Part shown: piece by piece, positions 1-6,837 of the stretch
Numbering within the stretch: position 1 is the stretch's first letter
Layout: the number at the start of each line of letters is the position of its first letter
From: JBLMZW01 sp050259035
GTDB taxonomy: Bacteria; Bacillota; Syntrophomonadia; Syntrophomonadales; DTU052
Assembly: GCA_050259035.1 (NCBI GenBank)
Contig: JBLMZW010000167.1
Span: forward strand, 1 to 8,935
DNA length: 8,935 nucleotides
Direction of reading: 5' to 3'
The notes under the pieces: model-generated
Database searches by the model: none
Seen by the model: the letters and a program-made list of their open reading frames with translations, nothing else
Told to the model about the DNA's origin: nothing
Position numbers and translations under genes: made by a program

Positions 1-310
1 GAAATCGGTAACATCCAAAGGGACTCTCACAGCAGGCCAATCGGAAATCTTAACTGTCAAAGTAGCCAATTTAACCATTGCTACAGCCGGCAAATCGGTA
101 GTACGAGTTTACCGGCTAAAAGGCGGGGCAGTCCTGGGAGAGAAGAAGTTATCGAAGTTAAAAAAGCAAGAAAAAGATCTTAGTATTAAGATTAAGCTCC
201 CCGGGGACTTTAAGGCAGACAGGGAGCGCCTTGAGATAACGATTGATCCTGACAACCAGGTAGTCGAAGAAGACGAGACCAACAACGACAGCTTTTTCGT
301 TAGTTATTGA
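1..310 (+). CDS. 3' end of a CARDB-domain secreted protein, third member of the tandem propeller family (partial)
   Basis: The 5' part lies outside the window. Reading from base 2, 102 codons run to a TGA at 308-310. The visible residues form one CARDB-like Ig-fold domain: alternating hydrophobic strands, a 'VLGEKKLSKLK' turn, and the typical ending DNQVVEEDETNN followed by a short strand. This matches closely the C-terminus of the protein encoded at 3748-6714; both carry 'ANLTIATA', 'LGEKKLS' and 'EKDLSIKIK'. It is less like the tail of the protein at 455-3643. CARDB domains are known as adhesion-like or spacer modules in exported bacterial and archaeal proteins. I infer that the missing part resembles its two neighbours (export signal, DUF7948-like domain, SBBP propeller), but this cannot be seen here. 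The protein ends with no LPXTG motif, membrane segment or basic tail. Confidence 0.85.
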   Translation, partial: KSVTSKGTLTAGQSEILTVKVANLTIATAGKSVVRVYRLKGGAVLGEKKLSKLKKQEKDLSIKIKLPGDFKADRERLEITIDPDNQVVEEDETNNDSFFVSY

Positions 311-351
311 AAAGTTTAATCTTTGGTCCCTATTTGTGGGCTTTATATTTA

Positions 352-381
352 TGAATATCATGATTGTAGGCAGAGATTATG
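352..381 (+). promoter_or_regulatory. Possible sigma-G-like promoter upstream of the first complete propeller gene
   Basis: TGAATA at 352-357 is an exact match to the known sigma-G -35 pattern (TGMATA). Seventeen bases later comes GATTATG (375-381), which fits the -10 pattern CATWMTA at five of seven positions. The first base and the last base do not fit. In AT-rich DNA such matches arise by chance, and no convincing sigma-A promoter competes in this gap. This is a weak inference. Confidence 0.22.
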
Positions 382-440
382 ACTAAATAGTTACCAATTT
401 ATAAAAGTCTGGAATTCTGTATCAACAATTATCTAGGGAA

Positions 441-446
441 GGGAGG
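441..446 (+). promoter_or_regulatory. Ribosome binding site for the 455-3643 gene
   Basis: GGGAGG lies eight bases before the ATG at 455. This is good Shine-Dalgarno spacing and supports that start over later in-frame codons. Confidence 0.8.
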
Positions 447-454
447 ATCAAGTC

Positions 455-3400
455 ATGGCAATAGTGGCCAGGAAGAAGGTAATTGAAGAAAGAAGGCAGA
501 AGCAAAACAAAGTAGGTGGGACGCCAACCTTAATAAGCGGGGGTTGGAGGTCAATAATAGCCACCTTATTGGCATTACTGCTGTTATGCGGAAACCCCGC
601 TGTGTTGTCAGCGGCCATTAACTGGACCCCGAAAGATATTAGTACGGGAATAACAACCCCCGTCCCGGAAGCAGGAAATCAAGGACCAAAAACCCAAACA
701 GAGAACATGCTGGCGGATATGCCCCTCTTTTTTATTGAAAACCGGGGGCAAATAGATAAACAGGTCCTGTACTACACTGAAGGAGGTAACCAGGGCCTCT
801 ATTTCACACCTTCGGGCCTGACCTTTACCCTGACTAAATCCCAGACTCCATCTAATAACAATACCGGACCTGGAGCTTTAAACGAATTCGCGTCCCAAAC
901 CACGAAACAAGAACGATGGGCGGTCAAACTGAATTTCATCGGGGCCAACAAAGTAAAGCCTTATGGCGAGGCTCTTACTCCGACCCGAGTATCTTACTTC
1001 AAAGGCCAACCAGAGGACTGGAAAGCAGGTTTAAATACATATTCCCGCATAGTCTATCCCGATCTGTGGCCGGGCATCGATCTGGTATTCAAAGGGGATT
1101 CCAACGGTTTAAAATATGAATTTGTGGTGGCACCGGGAGCCGATCCAAGACAGATTAAACTGGCCTGGCAGGGAGCGGGACGCATCAAGATTAATAAGCA
1201 GGGCGGTATGGAGATTGACACCCCCATCGGCAGCTTTACCGACCAAACCCCGCTGGTCTGGCAAGGTGAGGGAGTGAGTCGGCAAACGGTCAAGGCCGAT
1301 TACTGTTTAAGCAGCCCGGAAGCCGGAAACTATGTGTGGGGCTTCCAGTTAGGCAGCTACGACCCTACCGTTCAACTTATCATTGACCCGGCTATTGATT
1401 ACAGCGGCTATATTGGCGGTTCGGCTCATGATAATGGCTATGGCATAGCAGTAGACAGCAGTGGGCGGGCTTATGCAACGGGGATTACAATGTCCGGTGA
1501 CTTCCCGGTCAGCGGAGGTCCTTATACCACTTACGCAAATAATGGCGACACATTTGTAGCCTGTATAAAAGCTGATGGGACTGCCTTAGAATACTGCGGT
1601 TTCATAGGTGGCTCGGCTGACGATTACGGCTATGGTATAGCGGTAGATAGCATCGGTAGGGCATATGTGACGGGGATGACATATTCCCCGGACTTCCCGG
1701 TAACCGTCGGGTGGCCGTATCCCAACTTATTGGGCGGTAAAGATGCCTTCGTGGCCAGGGTAAAAGCTGATGGAAGTGCCCTTGATTATTGCGGCTATAT
1801 TGGTGGCACCGAGCTCGACGCGGCCAACGGTATTGCGGTGGACGACAACGGACTGGCCTATGTGACAGGGGAAACACAATCCAGCGACTTCCCAGTGACA
1901 AATAACGGACCGGGTAGCGCTTACAACGGAGGTTATTCCGATGGCTTCGTAGTCCGGGTAAAAGCTAACGGAAGCGGTTTCGATTATAGTGGCTATATCG
2001 GCGGCGAACTTCGTGATTATCCCAAAGGCATTGCGGTAGACAGCAGCGGACGGGCCTACGTGACGGGGATGACGTGTTCAGCTCACTTCCCGATAACCGG
2101 GGAGTGGCCATATAACAGCCTGAATGGTAACCAAGACGCCTTCCTGGTTCGGGTAAACGCCAACGGTAATGCTCTTGATTATAGCGGCTATATAGGCGGC
2201 TCGGGTTATGATATTGGCAACAGTATCGCGGTGGAAGACAGTGGACGGGCCTATGTGACAGGGGAAACACTGTCCAGCGACTTCCCGGTTACAAACAACG
2301 GACCAGATAACACCTATAACGGAGGTAATTCCGATGGCTTCGTGGCCCGGGTAAACGACGACGGCAGTGCTTTGGAATATTGCGGCTACATAGGTGGTTC
2401 CAGTACGGACAGCTGCCACGGTATTGCAGTAGATGGCAATGGCCAGGCTTATATAACAGGAGAGACATTGTCCAGCGACTTCCCGATTACATATTGGCCG
2501 GATGGCGTTTATAAAGGAGGCTACTCCGACGCCTTCGTGTCCCGGGTAAAATATGATGGAAGCGGCTTGGACTATAGCGGCTGCATTGGTGGTTCGGCTG
2601 GGGAGGACGGCTTGGGAATTGCGGTAGACAACAGCGGGCGAGCCTATGTGGCGGGAGAAACAGAATCCACAGATTATCCGGTCAGCAGCGGATGGCCGGA
2701 TACCGATGTAAGTGGTCATTTCGACGCTTTCGTAACCCGGGTCTTGCCCCCGGGCAACCAGCATGACATACTTGCTTTCTATCTACCCAAACAGATTGGC
2801 CCTACCGACATAGATAGAACTAATCACACGGTTGTTGTCCGGATGGCTGAAGCGGCGATTCTCAACAGCCTGGTCCCGACCATTACCGTTTCTCCCTGGG
2901 CTACTATTAACCCGCCCAGCGGGATGGCCCAGAATTTTTCTACTCCCATAACTTATACGGTTACCGCTGAAGATGGCACCTCTCAAGTATGGACGGTTAA
3001 AGTCGTAGACCACGGACCTGACCTGGAAGTGGTTTTATCAAATCCCCCGGCTGAATTGGGCGCTGGAGCCAAAACCAGCCTTAAGGCCATCGTTACCAAC
3101 CGGGGTGATGAGTCATCGGCCAAAGCGGTACTTAATTTCTATATAGGAGACCAAGTTTTAGCCAGCAAAAATGTTGGCAAACTAAAGCCTGGAAAAAACA
3201 AAACGGTTAAGGCAAGTATTAAGGTTCCGGCTATTGCTGCAGACAAAATAAGGGTTGAACTGGTGCCGTCAATCCCAGAAGAGTTTACCGGCAACAACCA
3301 GTATGAAGCTCCGGTAACTATCAGGTTCCCGGATTTGGCAATTAATTCGGCGTCGTCAAAGGAACTGATCGCCAGCAAATCCGCCACAATCAACATAGAA

Positions 3401-3643
3401 ATAGCCAATCAAAGCATTGCTGCCGCCGGAAAGTTCATAGTGCGTGTCTCCCTGCATAATAAGCCTTTGGGAGAGAAGAATGTATCTTGTCTGAAACCGG
3501 GTACAAAAAAACTCAGTGTAAAGGTAAACCTTCCAGCTGATTTCGACCCGGCCATGGATTCCCTGACTATAGTCATAGATGCCGATAACCAGGTGGCCGA
3601 AGAAAATGAGGCAAACAACGTGATGAGATATTTACCCTACTGA
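455..3643 (+). CDS. Secreted seven-bladed SBBP beta-propeller protein with DUF7948-, DUF5018- and CARDB-like domains
   Basis: This 1062-residue exported protein has no assignable substrate. A Lys/Arg-rich N-terminus (residues 1-32) precedes a hydrophobic stretch (about 34-50) ending in VLSAA, so signal peptidase cleavage near residues 52-54 is likely. Residues about 90-312 match the DUF7948 type (FFIENRGQ, YYTEGGNQGLYF, VYPDLWPGIDLVF, LKYEFVVAPGADP). Residues 315 to about 766 are seven SBBP repeats with the core Y-S/C-GYIGG...D...GIAVD..GRAYVTG...DFPV...DAFVARV. Residues about 770-852 resemble DUF5018 (VPTITVSPWATINPPSG, ITYTVTAEDGTSQVWTVKV). Two CARDB-like domains follow (about 853-958 and 959-1062), the second closing with DNQVAEENEANN. 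Family knowledge makes a rigid extracellular binding or structural protein plausible; that is inference. It sits between two paralogs and is followed by its own terminator. No anchor signal is seen at the C-terminus. The domain order is secure; the function is unknown. Confidence 0.93.
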   Translation: MAIVARKKVIEERRQKQNKVGGTPTLISGGWRSIIATLLALLLLCGNPAVLSAAINWTPKDISTGITTPVPEAGNQGPKTQTENMLADMPLFFIENRGQIDKQVLYYTEGGNQGLYFTPSGLTFTLTKSQTPSNNNTGPGALNEFASQTTKQERWAVKLNFIGANKVKPYGEALTPTRVSYFKGQPEDWKAGLNTYSRIVYPDLWPGIDLVFKGDSNGLKYEFVVAPGADPRQIKLAWQGAGRIKINKQGGMEIDTPIGSFTDQTPLVWQGEGVSRQTVKADYCLSSPEAGNYVWGFQLGSYDPTVQLIIDPAIDYSGYIGGSAHDNGYGIAVDSSGRAYATGITMSGDFPVSGGPYTTYANNGDTFVACIKADGTALEYCGFIGGSADDYGYGIAVDSIGRAYVTGMTYSPDFPVTVGWPYPNLLGGKDAFVARVKADGSALDYCGYIGGTELDAANGIAVDDNGLAYVTGETQSSDFPVTNNGPGSAYNGGYSDGFVVRVKANGSGFDYSGYIGGELRDYPKGIAVDSSGRAYVTGMTCSAHFPITGEWPYNSLNGNQDAFLVRVNANGNALDYSGYIGGSGYDIGNSIAVEDSGRAYVTGETLSSDFPVTNNGPDNTYNGGNSDGFVARVNDDGSALEYCGYIGGSSTDSCHGIAVDGNGQAYITGETLSSDFPITYWPDGVYKGGYSDAFVSRVKYDGSGLDYSGCIGGSAGEDGLGIAVDNSGRAYVAGETESTDYPVSSGWPDTDVSGHFDAFVTRVLPPGNQHDILAFYLPKQIGPTDIDRTNHTVVVRMAEAAILNSLVPTITVSPWATINPPSGMAQNFSTPITYTVTAEDGTSQVWTVKVVDHGPDLEVVLSNPPAELGAGAKTSLKAIVTNRGDESSAKAVLNFYIGDQVLASKNVGKLKPGKNKTVKASIKVPAIAADKIRVELVPSIPEEFTGNNQYEAPVTIRFPDLAINSASSKELIASKSATINIEIANQSIAAAGKFIVRVSLHNKPLGEKNVSCLKPGTKKLSVKVNLPADFDPAMDSLTIVIDADNQVAEENEANNVMRYLPY
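520..846 (+). repeat. Direct repeat copy A: conserved 5' module of the propeller genes
   Basis: This stretch aligns without gaps, at an offset of 3272 bases, to 3792-4118 in the next gene. It encodes the end of the basic N-terminus, the export segment and the start of the DUF7948-like domain. By eye the two copies are above 90 percent identical over much of it, with a run of 48 identical bases at 696-743 (matching 3968-4015). Similarity drops abruptly in the linker after 846, then resumes at about 908 with a 3-base shift. Confidence 0.85.
1397..2752 (+). repeat. Seven tandem SBBP propeller-blade repeats, first complete gene
   Basis: The repeat units begin near 1397, 1589, 1784, 1982, 2177, 2375 and 2570, so each is 192-198 bp (64-66 codons). 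Each starts with D/E-Y-S/C-G-Y/F-IGG and carries IAVD, GRAYVTG, a FPV strand and a DxFVxRV strand. Position three of the unit is Ser or Cys, in the order S, C, C, S, S, C, S. Seven units fit a closed seven-bladed propeller. Confidence 0.88.
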
Positions 3644-3667
3644 TATAGGCATAATCGAGAAGAAGGG

Positions 3668-3705
3668 AAAGGCGAAAAGTACCCTTTTCGCCTTTATATT
3701 GTTTG
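3668..3705 (+). terminator. Rho-independent terminator after the first complete propeller gene
   Basis: A perfect 12-bp stem (3668-3679 with 3684-3695) closes on the four-base loop TACC. It is followed by a T-rich but interrupted tail to about 3705. The hairpin starts 25 bp after the stop codon. The broken T-run may allow some read-through into the next gene, which lacks a clear promoter of its own. Confidence 0.75.
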
Positions 3706-3730
3706 AAAAGATTTTAGAGTCTGGGATAAA

Positions 3731-3738
3731 AAAGGAGG
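3731..3738 (+). promoter_or_regulatory. Ribosome binding site deciding a GTG start
   Basis: AAAGGAGG at 3731-3738 lies nine bases before GTG at 3748. It supports this non-ATG start, and the resulting MAI plus basic N-terminus parallels that of the upstream paralog. Confidence 0.8.
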
Positions 3739-3747
3739 ATTGGTTTC

Positions 3748-6714
3748 GTGGCTATAAAGGAGAAGGGAAGTCAGAAGAAACGTAGGGGTGGGGTGCCAAC
3801 CTTAATAAGCAGGGGGTGGAGGTCAATAATAGCAACCCTGTTGGCCTTACTGCTGTTGTGCGGAAACCCCGCTGTGTTGTCAGCGGCCATCAACTGGACC
3901 CCGAAAGATATTAATACGGGAGTAACAACCTCCGTCCCGGAAGCAGGAAATCAGGGACCAAAAACCAAAACAGAGAACATGCTGGCGGATATGCCCCTCT
4001 TTTTTATTGAAAACCAGGGGCAAATAGATAAACAGGTCTTGTACTATACTGAGGGAGGTAACCAGGGCCTCTATTTTACCCCCTCAGGGCTCACCTTTAC
4101 CCTGACTAAATCTCAAGAACCAACGAATACAAGTCTTAATCCTGAGATTACTGGAAAAGGATTGATACCCCAAACCAAGGAGCAAGAACGTTGGGCAGTC
4201 AAACTGGATTTCATCGGGGCCAACAATGTAAAACCTTACGGTGAAGGTCTTACCCCCACCCAAATATCCTACTTTAAAGGCCAACCAGAGGATTGGAGAA
4301 CCGGTCTAAATACATACTCCCGCATAGTCTATCCTGAACTATGGCCGGGCATCGACCTAGTATTCAAAGGGGATTCTAACGGCCTAAAATATGAATTTAC
4401 GGTGGCACCGGGAGCCGATCCAAAACAGATTAAACTAGCCTGGCAGGGAGCGGAGAGTGTCAAGATAAATAAGCAAGGCGGGATGGAAATTAGAACTCCC
4501 ATTGGCGGTTTTACCGATGAGGCGCCCATCGCCTGGCAGGGTAAAAACAGGCAAAAAATTGCCAGTTCTTTCTGTTTTAACAGCGGAATGAATAAAAATC
4601 AGGAGTGGGGCTTTAAGCTGGGGAACTATGATCCCACCCGTATATTAATTATTGATCCTGTTGTAATTGATTATTCTGGATATATTGGCGGCTCAGAGGA
4701 TGATTACAGTTCTGCCATTGCAGTTGACAGCAAGGGTCGGGCTTATGTCACCGGGTATACTTTTTCCACTGAAGCTGATTTCCCGGTATATGCAGGCCCG
4801 GATATTGAATCCAGTGGTAACGGTTCAATGGATGCTTTTGTAGCTCGAGTGTCAGCCAACGGGACTTCTTTGGATTATTGTGGCTACATAGGCGGTTCAG
4901 CGCATGATTACGGTTATGGAATTGCCGTCGACAGCATGGGTCGGGCTTATGTAACCGGGAATACTTATTCCAGCGAAACCGATTTCCCAGTAATCAATGG
5001 GCCTTATACTACCTATAATGGCAATTCAGAAGCCTTCGTGGCTCGATTGTCAGCCAATGGGACTTCCCTTGAATATTGCAGCTACATCGGTGGTTCAGAA
5101 AATGACATAGGCACTGCTGTCGCGGTTGATAACAATGACCGGGCCTATGTAACCGGGTATACCAGCAGTTCCATGAATAACAAGTTTCCTGCTAATGGGG
5201 GACCAAATACCAGTCAAAACGGAGCGATGGATGTCTTTATTGCAAGGGTGTCAGCCAATGGAACATCCCTGGAATACTGTGGGTATATAGGTGGTTCGGG
5301 TATTGATCAGGGAAAGGGAGTTGCGGTTGATAATTATGGTCGAGCCTATGTGACCGGGTTTACTGTTTCTACCGAGACCCAGAGCTTTCCCCTTGTAGGT
5401 GGGTTAGATAGAAGCTATAACGGAGGGGATTGGGATGCCTTTGTGGCCCGGGTGAAGGCCGATGGAACTGGACTGGAATATAGCGGTTATATCGGCGGCT
5501 CCGAATATGACGAAGCTGATGCTATTGCGGTTGATAACAGTGGCCGGGCTTATGTATTCGGATATACTCGCTCTGGCGAGAGCCAGAGCTTCCCGGTAAA
5601 GGAGGGGCCGGATACCAGCTATAACGGGGGTGGAGATTCTTTTTTAGCCAGTGTGGCGACCGACGGGAATTCCTTAGAATACTGCGGGTATATCGGTGGT
5701 CAGAACGTCGATAAGGGTTATGGTATTGCGCTTGACAGCAGCGGTAGGGTTTATGTAACGGGATATACCATGTCTAATGATACCCAGGGTTTTCCTGTCT
5801 TAGGAGGGTTAGATACCAGCTATAACGGAGGTACTGCCGACGCCTTTGCAGCCTGTGTAGCGGCAGGGGGGACTTCTCTGGAATACTGCGGGTATATTGG
5901 TGGTGGTGGTTTTGATTGGGCTAAGGGTATTGCAGTTTCAAGTGATGGTGAAGCTTATGTGACCGGATATACTGACTCCAGCGAGACGCAGGGATTTTCG
6001 GTTAAAGGAAGCCCGGATACCACCTTTAATGGAGGTACCTATGATGCCTTTATAGCCCACATTCGGATGCAGGGCCCTGACCTGATGGCCGATATTGAAA
6101 ATCCGCCCGCGGAGATGGCGTCTGGGGGGAAAGCAGCCGTAACAGCGATTGTTATCAACAATGGAGAGGAAGCCACTGAAAAAGCATCAGCGCAATTTTA
6201 TGTCGGAGACCAGTTACTTGCTACTAAAAATATTTCCAAACTTAAACCAGGCAAAAGTAAAAAACTAAAGGTTAAACTAAACGTTCCAGTCATGAGCGGG
6301 ACTGATACCTTAAAGGTCGAGGTCATCCCCTCGGGAGAGGATGTTGGTAAATATAATAATACGGATGAAAACCCGGTTAAAATAGTATTACCTGACCTGA
6401 CCATCAGCTCGCCACAGGTAAAAGGGACTCTGGTACCGGGCAAGTCGGGGACAATAACCGTAAAAGCGGCCAATTTAACCATTGCTACAGCTGAGAAATC
6501 AATGGTACGTATAACCCGAGCGAAGGACCAGACTGTCCTGGGAGAAAAAAAGCTATCCAGGCTAAAACAAACAGAGAAAGATCTAAGTATAAAAATCAAA
6601 ATACCGGAAGATTTCCAGGTGGGCAATGAGGCCGTATGGATAATGATTGATCCCGATAAACAGATACCAGAGGAATCCGAGTTAAACAACCTTATATTAA
6701 TGATTAAAGTCTAA
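3748..6714 (+). CDS. Secreted seven-bladed SBBP beta-propeller protein with DUF7948- and CARDB-like domains
   Basis: This 988-residue paralog of the preceding gene product starts at GTG. Residues 1-25 are basic, residues about 27-43 are hydrophobic, and export cleavage is likely near VLSAA (about 45-47). A DUF7948-like domain spans about 83-305 (FFIENQGQ, VYPELWPGIDLVF, LKYEFTVAPGADP). Seven SBBP repeats follow from residue 308 to about 774, then two CARDB-like domains (about 776-880 and 882-988), the last ending in DPDKQIPEESELNN. Unlike its neighbour it lacks the DUF5018-like module: the last blade passes straight into GPDL, the start of the CARDB pair. Its tail is closer to the partial upstream gene than to the adjacent complete one. 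There is no sortase motif, S-layer domain or C-terminal membrane helix, so it is either released or held by an uncleaved N-terminal segment. The ligand and function cannot be assigned. Confidence 0.93.
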   Translation: MAIKEKGSQKKRRGGVPTLISRGWRSIIATLLALLLLCGNPAVLSAAINWTPKDINTGVTTSVPEAGNQGPKTKTENMLADMPLFFIENQGQIDKQVLYYTEGGNQGLYFTPSGLTFTLTKSQEPTNTSLNPEITGKGLIPQTKEQERWAVKLDFIGANNVKPYGEGLTPTQISYFKGQPEDWRTGLNTYSRIVYPELWPGIDLVFKGDSNGLKYEFTVAPGADPKQIKLAWQGAESVKINKQGGMEIRTPIGGFTDEAPIAWQGKNRQKIASSFCFNSGMNKNQEWGFKLGNYDPTRILIIDPVVIDYSGYIGGSEDDYSSAIAVDSKGRAYVTGYTFSTEADFPVYAGPDIESSGNGSMDAFVARVSANGTSLDYCGYIGGSAHDYGYGIAVDSMGRAYVTGNTYSSETDFPVINGPYTTYNGNSEAFVARLSANGTSLEYCSYIGGSENDIGTAVAVDNNDRAYVTGYTSSSMNNKFPANGGPNTSQNGAMDVFIARVSANGTSLEYCGYIGGSGIDQGKGVAVDNYGRAYVTGFTVSTETQSFPLVGGLDRSYNGGDWDAFVARVKADGTGLEYSGYIGGSEYDEADAIAVDNSGRAYVFGYTRSGESQSFPVKEGPDTSYNGGGDSFLASVATDGNSLEYCGYIGGQNVDKGYGIALDSSGRVYVTGYTMSNDTQGFPVLGGLDTSYNGGTADAFAACVAAGGTSLEYCGYIGGGGFDWAKGIAVSSDGEAYVTGYTDSSETQGFSVKGSPDTTFNGGTYDAFIAHIRMQGPDLMADIENPPAEMASGGKAAVTAIVINNGEEATEKASAQFYVGDQLLATKNISKLKPGKSKKLKVKLNVPVMSGTDTLKVEVIPSGEDVGKYNNTDENPVKIVLPDLTISSPQVKGTLVPGKSGTITVKAANLTIATAEKSMVRITRAKDQTVLGEKKLSRLKQTEKDLSIKIKIPEDFQVGNEAVWIMIDPDKQIPEESELNNLILMIKV
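3792..4118 (+). repeat. Direct repeat copy B: conserved 5' module of the propeller genes
   Basis: This is the partner of 520-846, collinear at an offset of 3272 bases without gaps. A second conserved block follows from about 4183 (partner of about 908, offset 3275), after a linker of unrelated sequence. It could serve as a substrate for recombination or gene conversion between the two genes. Confidence 0.85.
4669..6069 (+). repeat. Seven tandem SBBP propeller-blade repeats, second complete gene
   Basis: The units begin near 4669, 4873, 5071, 5272, 5476, 5677 and 5881, so each is 198-204 bp (66-68 codons). The consensus is D/E-YCGYIGGS.D.G.GIAVD..GRAYVTGYT.S....FPV, a YNGG turn, then DAFVARV..NGTSL. 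The Ser/Cys order at position three is S, C, C, C, S, C, C. The blades are slightly longer than in the neighbouring gene, with an extra residue or two before the FPV strand. Confidence 0.88.
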
Positions 6715-6732
6715 CAGAATGTTATAACAGCT

Positions 6733-6759
6733 AAGCCCCCATCCGGGGGCTTTTATTTT
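6733..6759 (+). terminator. Rho-independent terminator after the second complete propeller gene
   Basis: An eight-bp stem (6733-6740 with 6745-6752) contains the GC-rich core GCCCCC/GGGGGC, closes on the loop ATCC and runs into a T-rich tail (TTTTATTTT, 6751-6759). It lies 18 bp after the stop codon and separates the propeller array from the lipoprotein gene. Confidence 0.88.
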
Positions 6760-6777
6760 GGCTTCCTCTTATTGCCA

Positions 6778-6807
6778 TGAGTAAAATAAGCGGTCAAACA
6801 AAAACTA
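6778..6807 (+). promoter_or_regulatory. Possible forespore (sigma-G/F-like) promoter for the lipoprotein gene
   Basis: TGAGTA (6778-6783) fits the sigma-G -35 pattern TGMATA at five of six positions. Seventeen bases later AAAACTA (6801-6807) fits the -10 pattern CATWMTA at five of seven. The predicted transcript start near 6814 would leave a short leader containing just the ribosome binding site at 6826-6830. Members of the YhcN/YlaJ family in Bacillus are known forespore-expressed genes, so the match is in the right place, but it is imperfect. Confidence 0.4.
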
Positions 6808-6825
6808 TCGGGAGAGCCAGTAAGA

Positions 6826-6830
6826 GGAGG
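6826..6830 (+). promoter_or_regulatory. Ribosome binding site of the lipoprotein gene
   Basis: GGAGG, within AGAGGAGGTGA, lies seven bases before the ATG at 6838. It is near-perfect complementarity to the 16S rRNA 3' end and fixes the start. Confidence 0.85.
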
Positions 6831-6837
6831 TGAAGGC

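Larger units (their letters stand above)
311..454. other. Intergenic region between the first two array genes
   Basis: This 144-bp AT-rich gap holds no credible gene. A short CCC/GGG pairing (328-330 with 338-340) followed by a T-rich stretch could be a weak terminator for the upstream gene, but its stem is only three perfect base pairs. A sequence TGAATA (352-357) resembles the -35 element of forespore sigma-G promoters and is described separately. The gap ends in the ribosome binding site of the next gene. Confidence 0.5.

Noticed and set aside
328..350. Hairpin CCC/GGG followed by T-rich sequence after the partial gene
   Set aside because: Only three clean base pairs with a seven-base loop; too weak to call a terminator.
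575..592. Possible lipobox (LLLLCG) in the export segment of the propeller proteins
   Set aside because: The residue before the Cys is Leu, whereas lipoboxes need Gly, Ala or Ser there, and a normal cleavage site (VLSAA) follows within ten residues.
2078..2764. Long open frame of 228 codons on the - strand inside the propeller repeats
   Set aside because: It mirrors the periodic codon pattern of the + strand SBBP repeats, has no ribosome binding site and resembles no known protein. It is a shadow of the repeats, as are the shorter ones at 1602-1901 and 1965-2270.
3624..3656. CATAATC, a sigma-G -10-like sequence at the end of the first complete propeller gene
   Set aside because: No matching -35 at the right distance, and a strong hairpin terminator lies immediately downstream.
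3703..3730. TTGAAA-16-GATAAA promoter-like pair before the second complete propeller gene
   Set aside because: The -10 abuts the ribosome binding site, so transcription would start within it and leave no usable leader. Read-through or a distant promoter is more likely.
1397..6069. Regularly spaced repeats that might suggest a CRISPR array or minisatellite
   Set aside because: The units are in-frame, 192-204 bp long, diverged, and encode beta-propeller blades. There are no short identical repeats with unique spacers.
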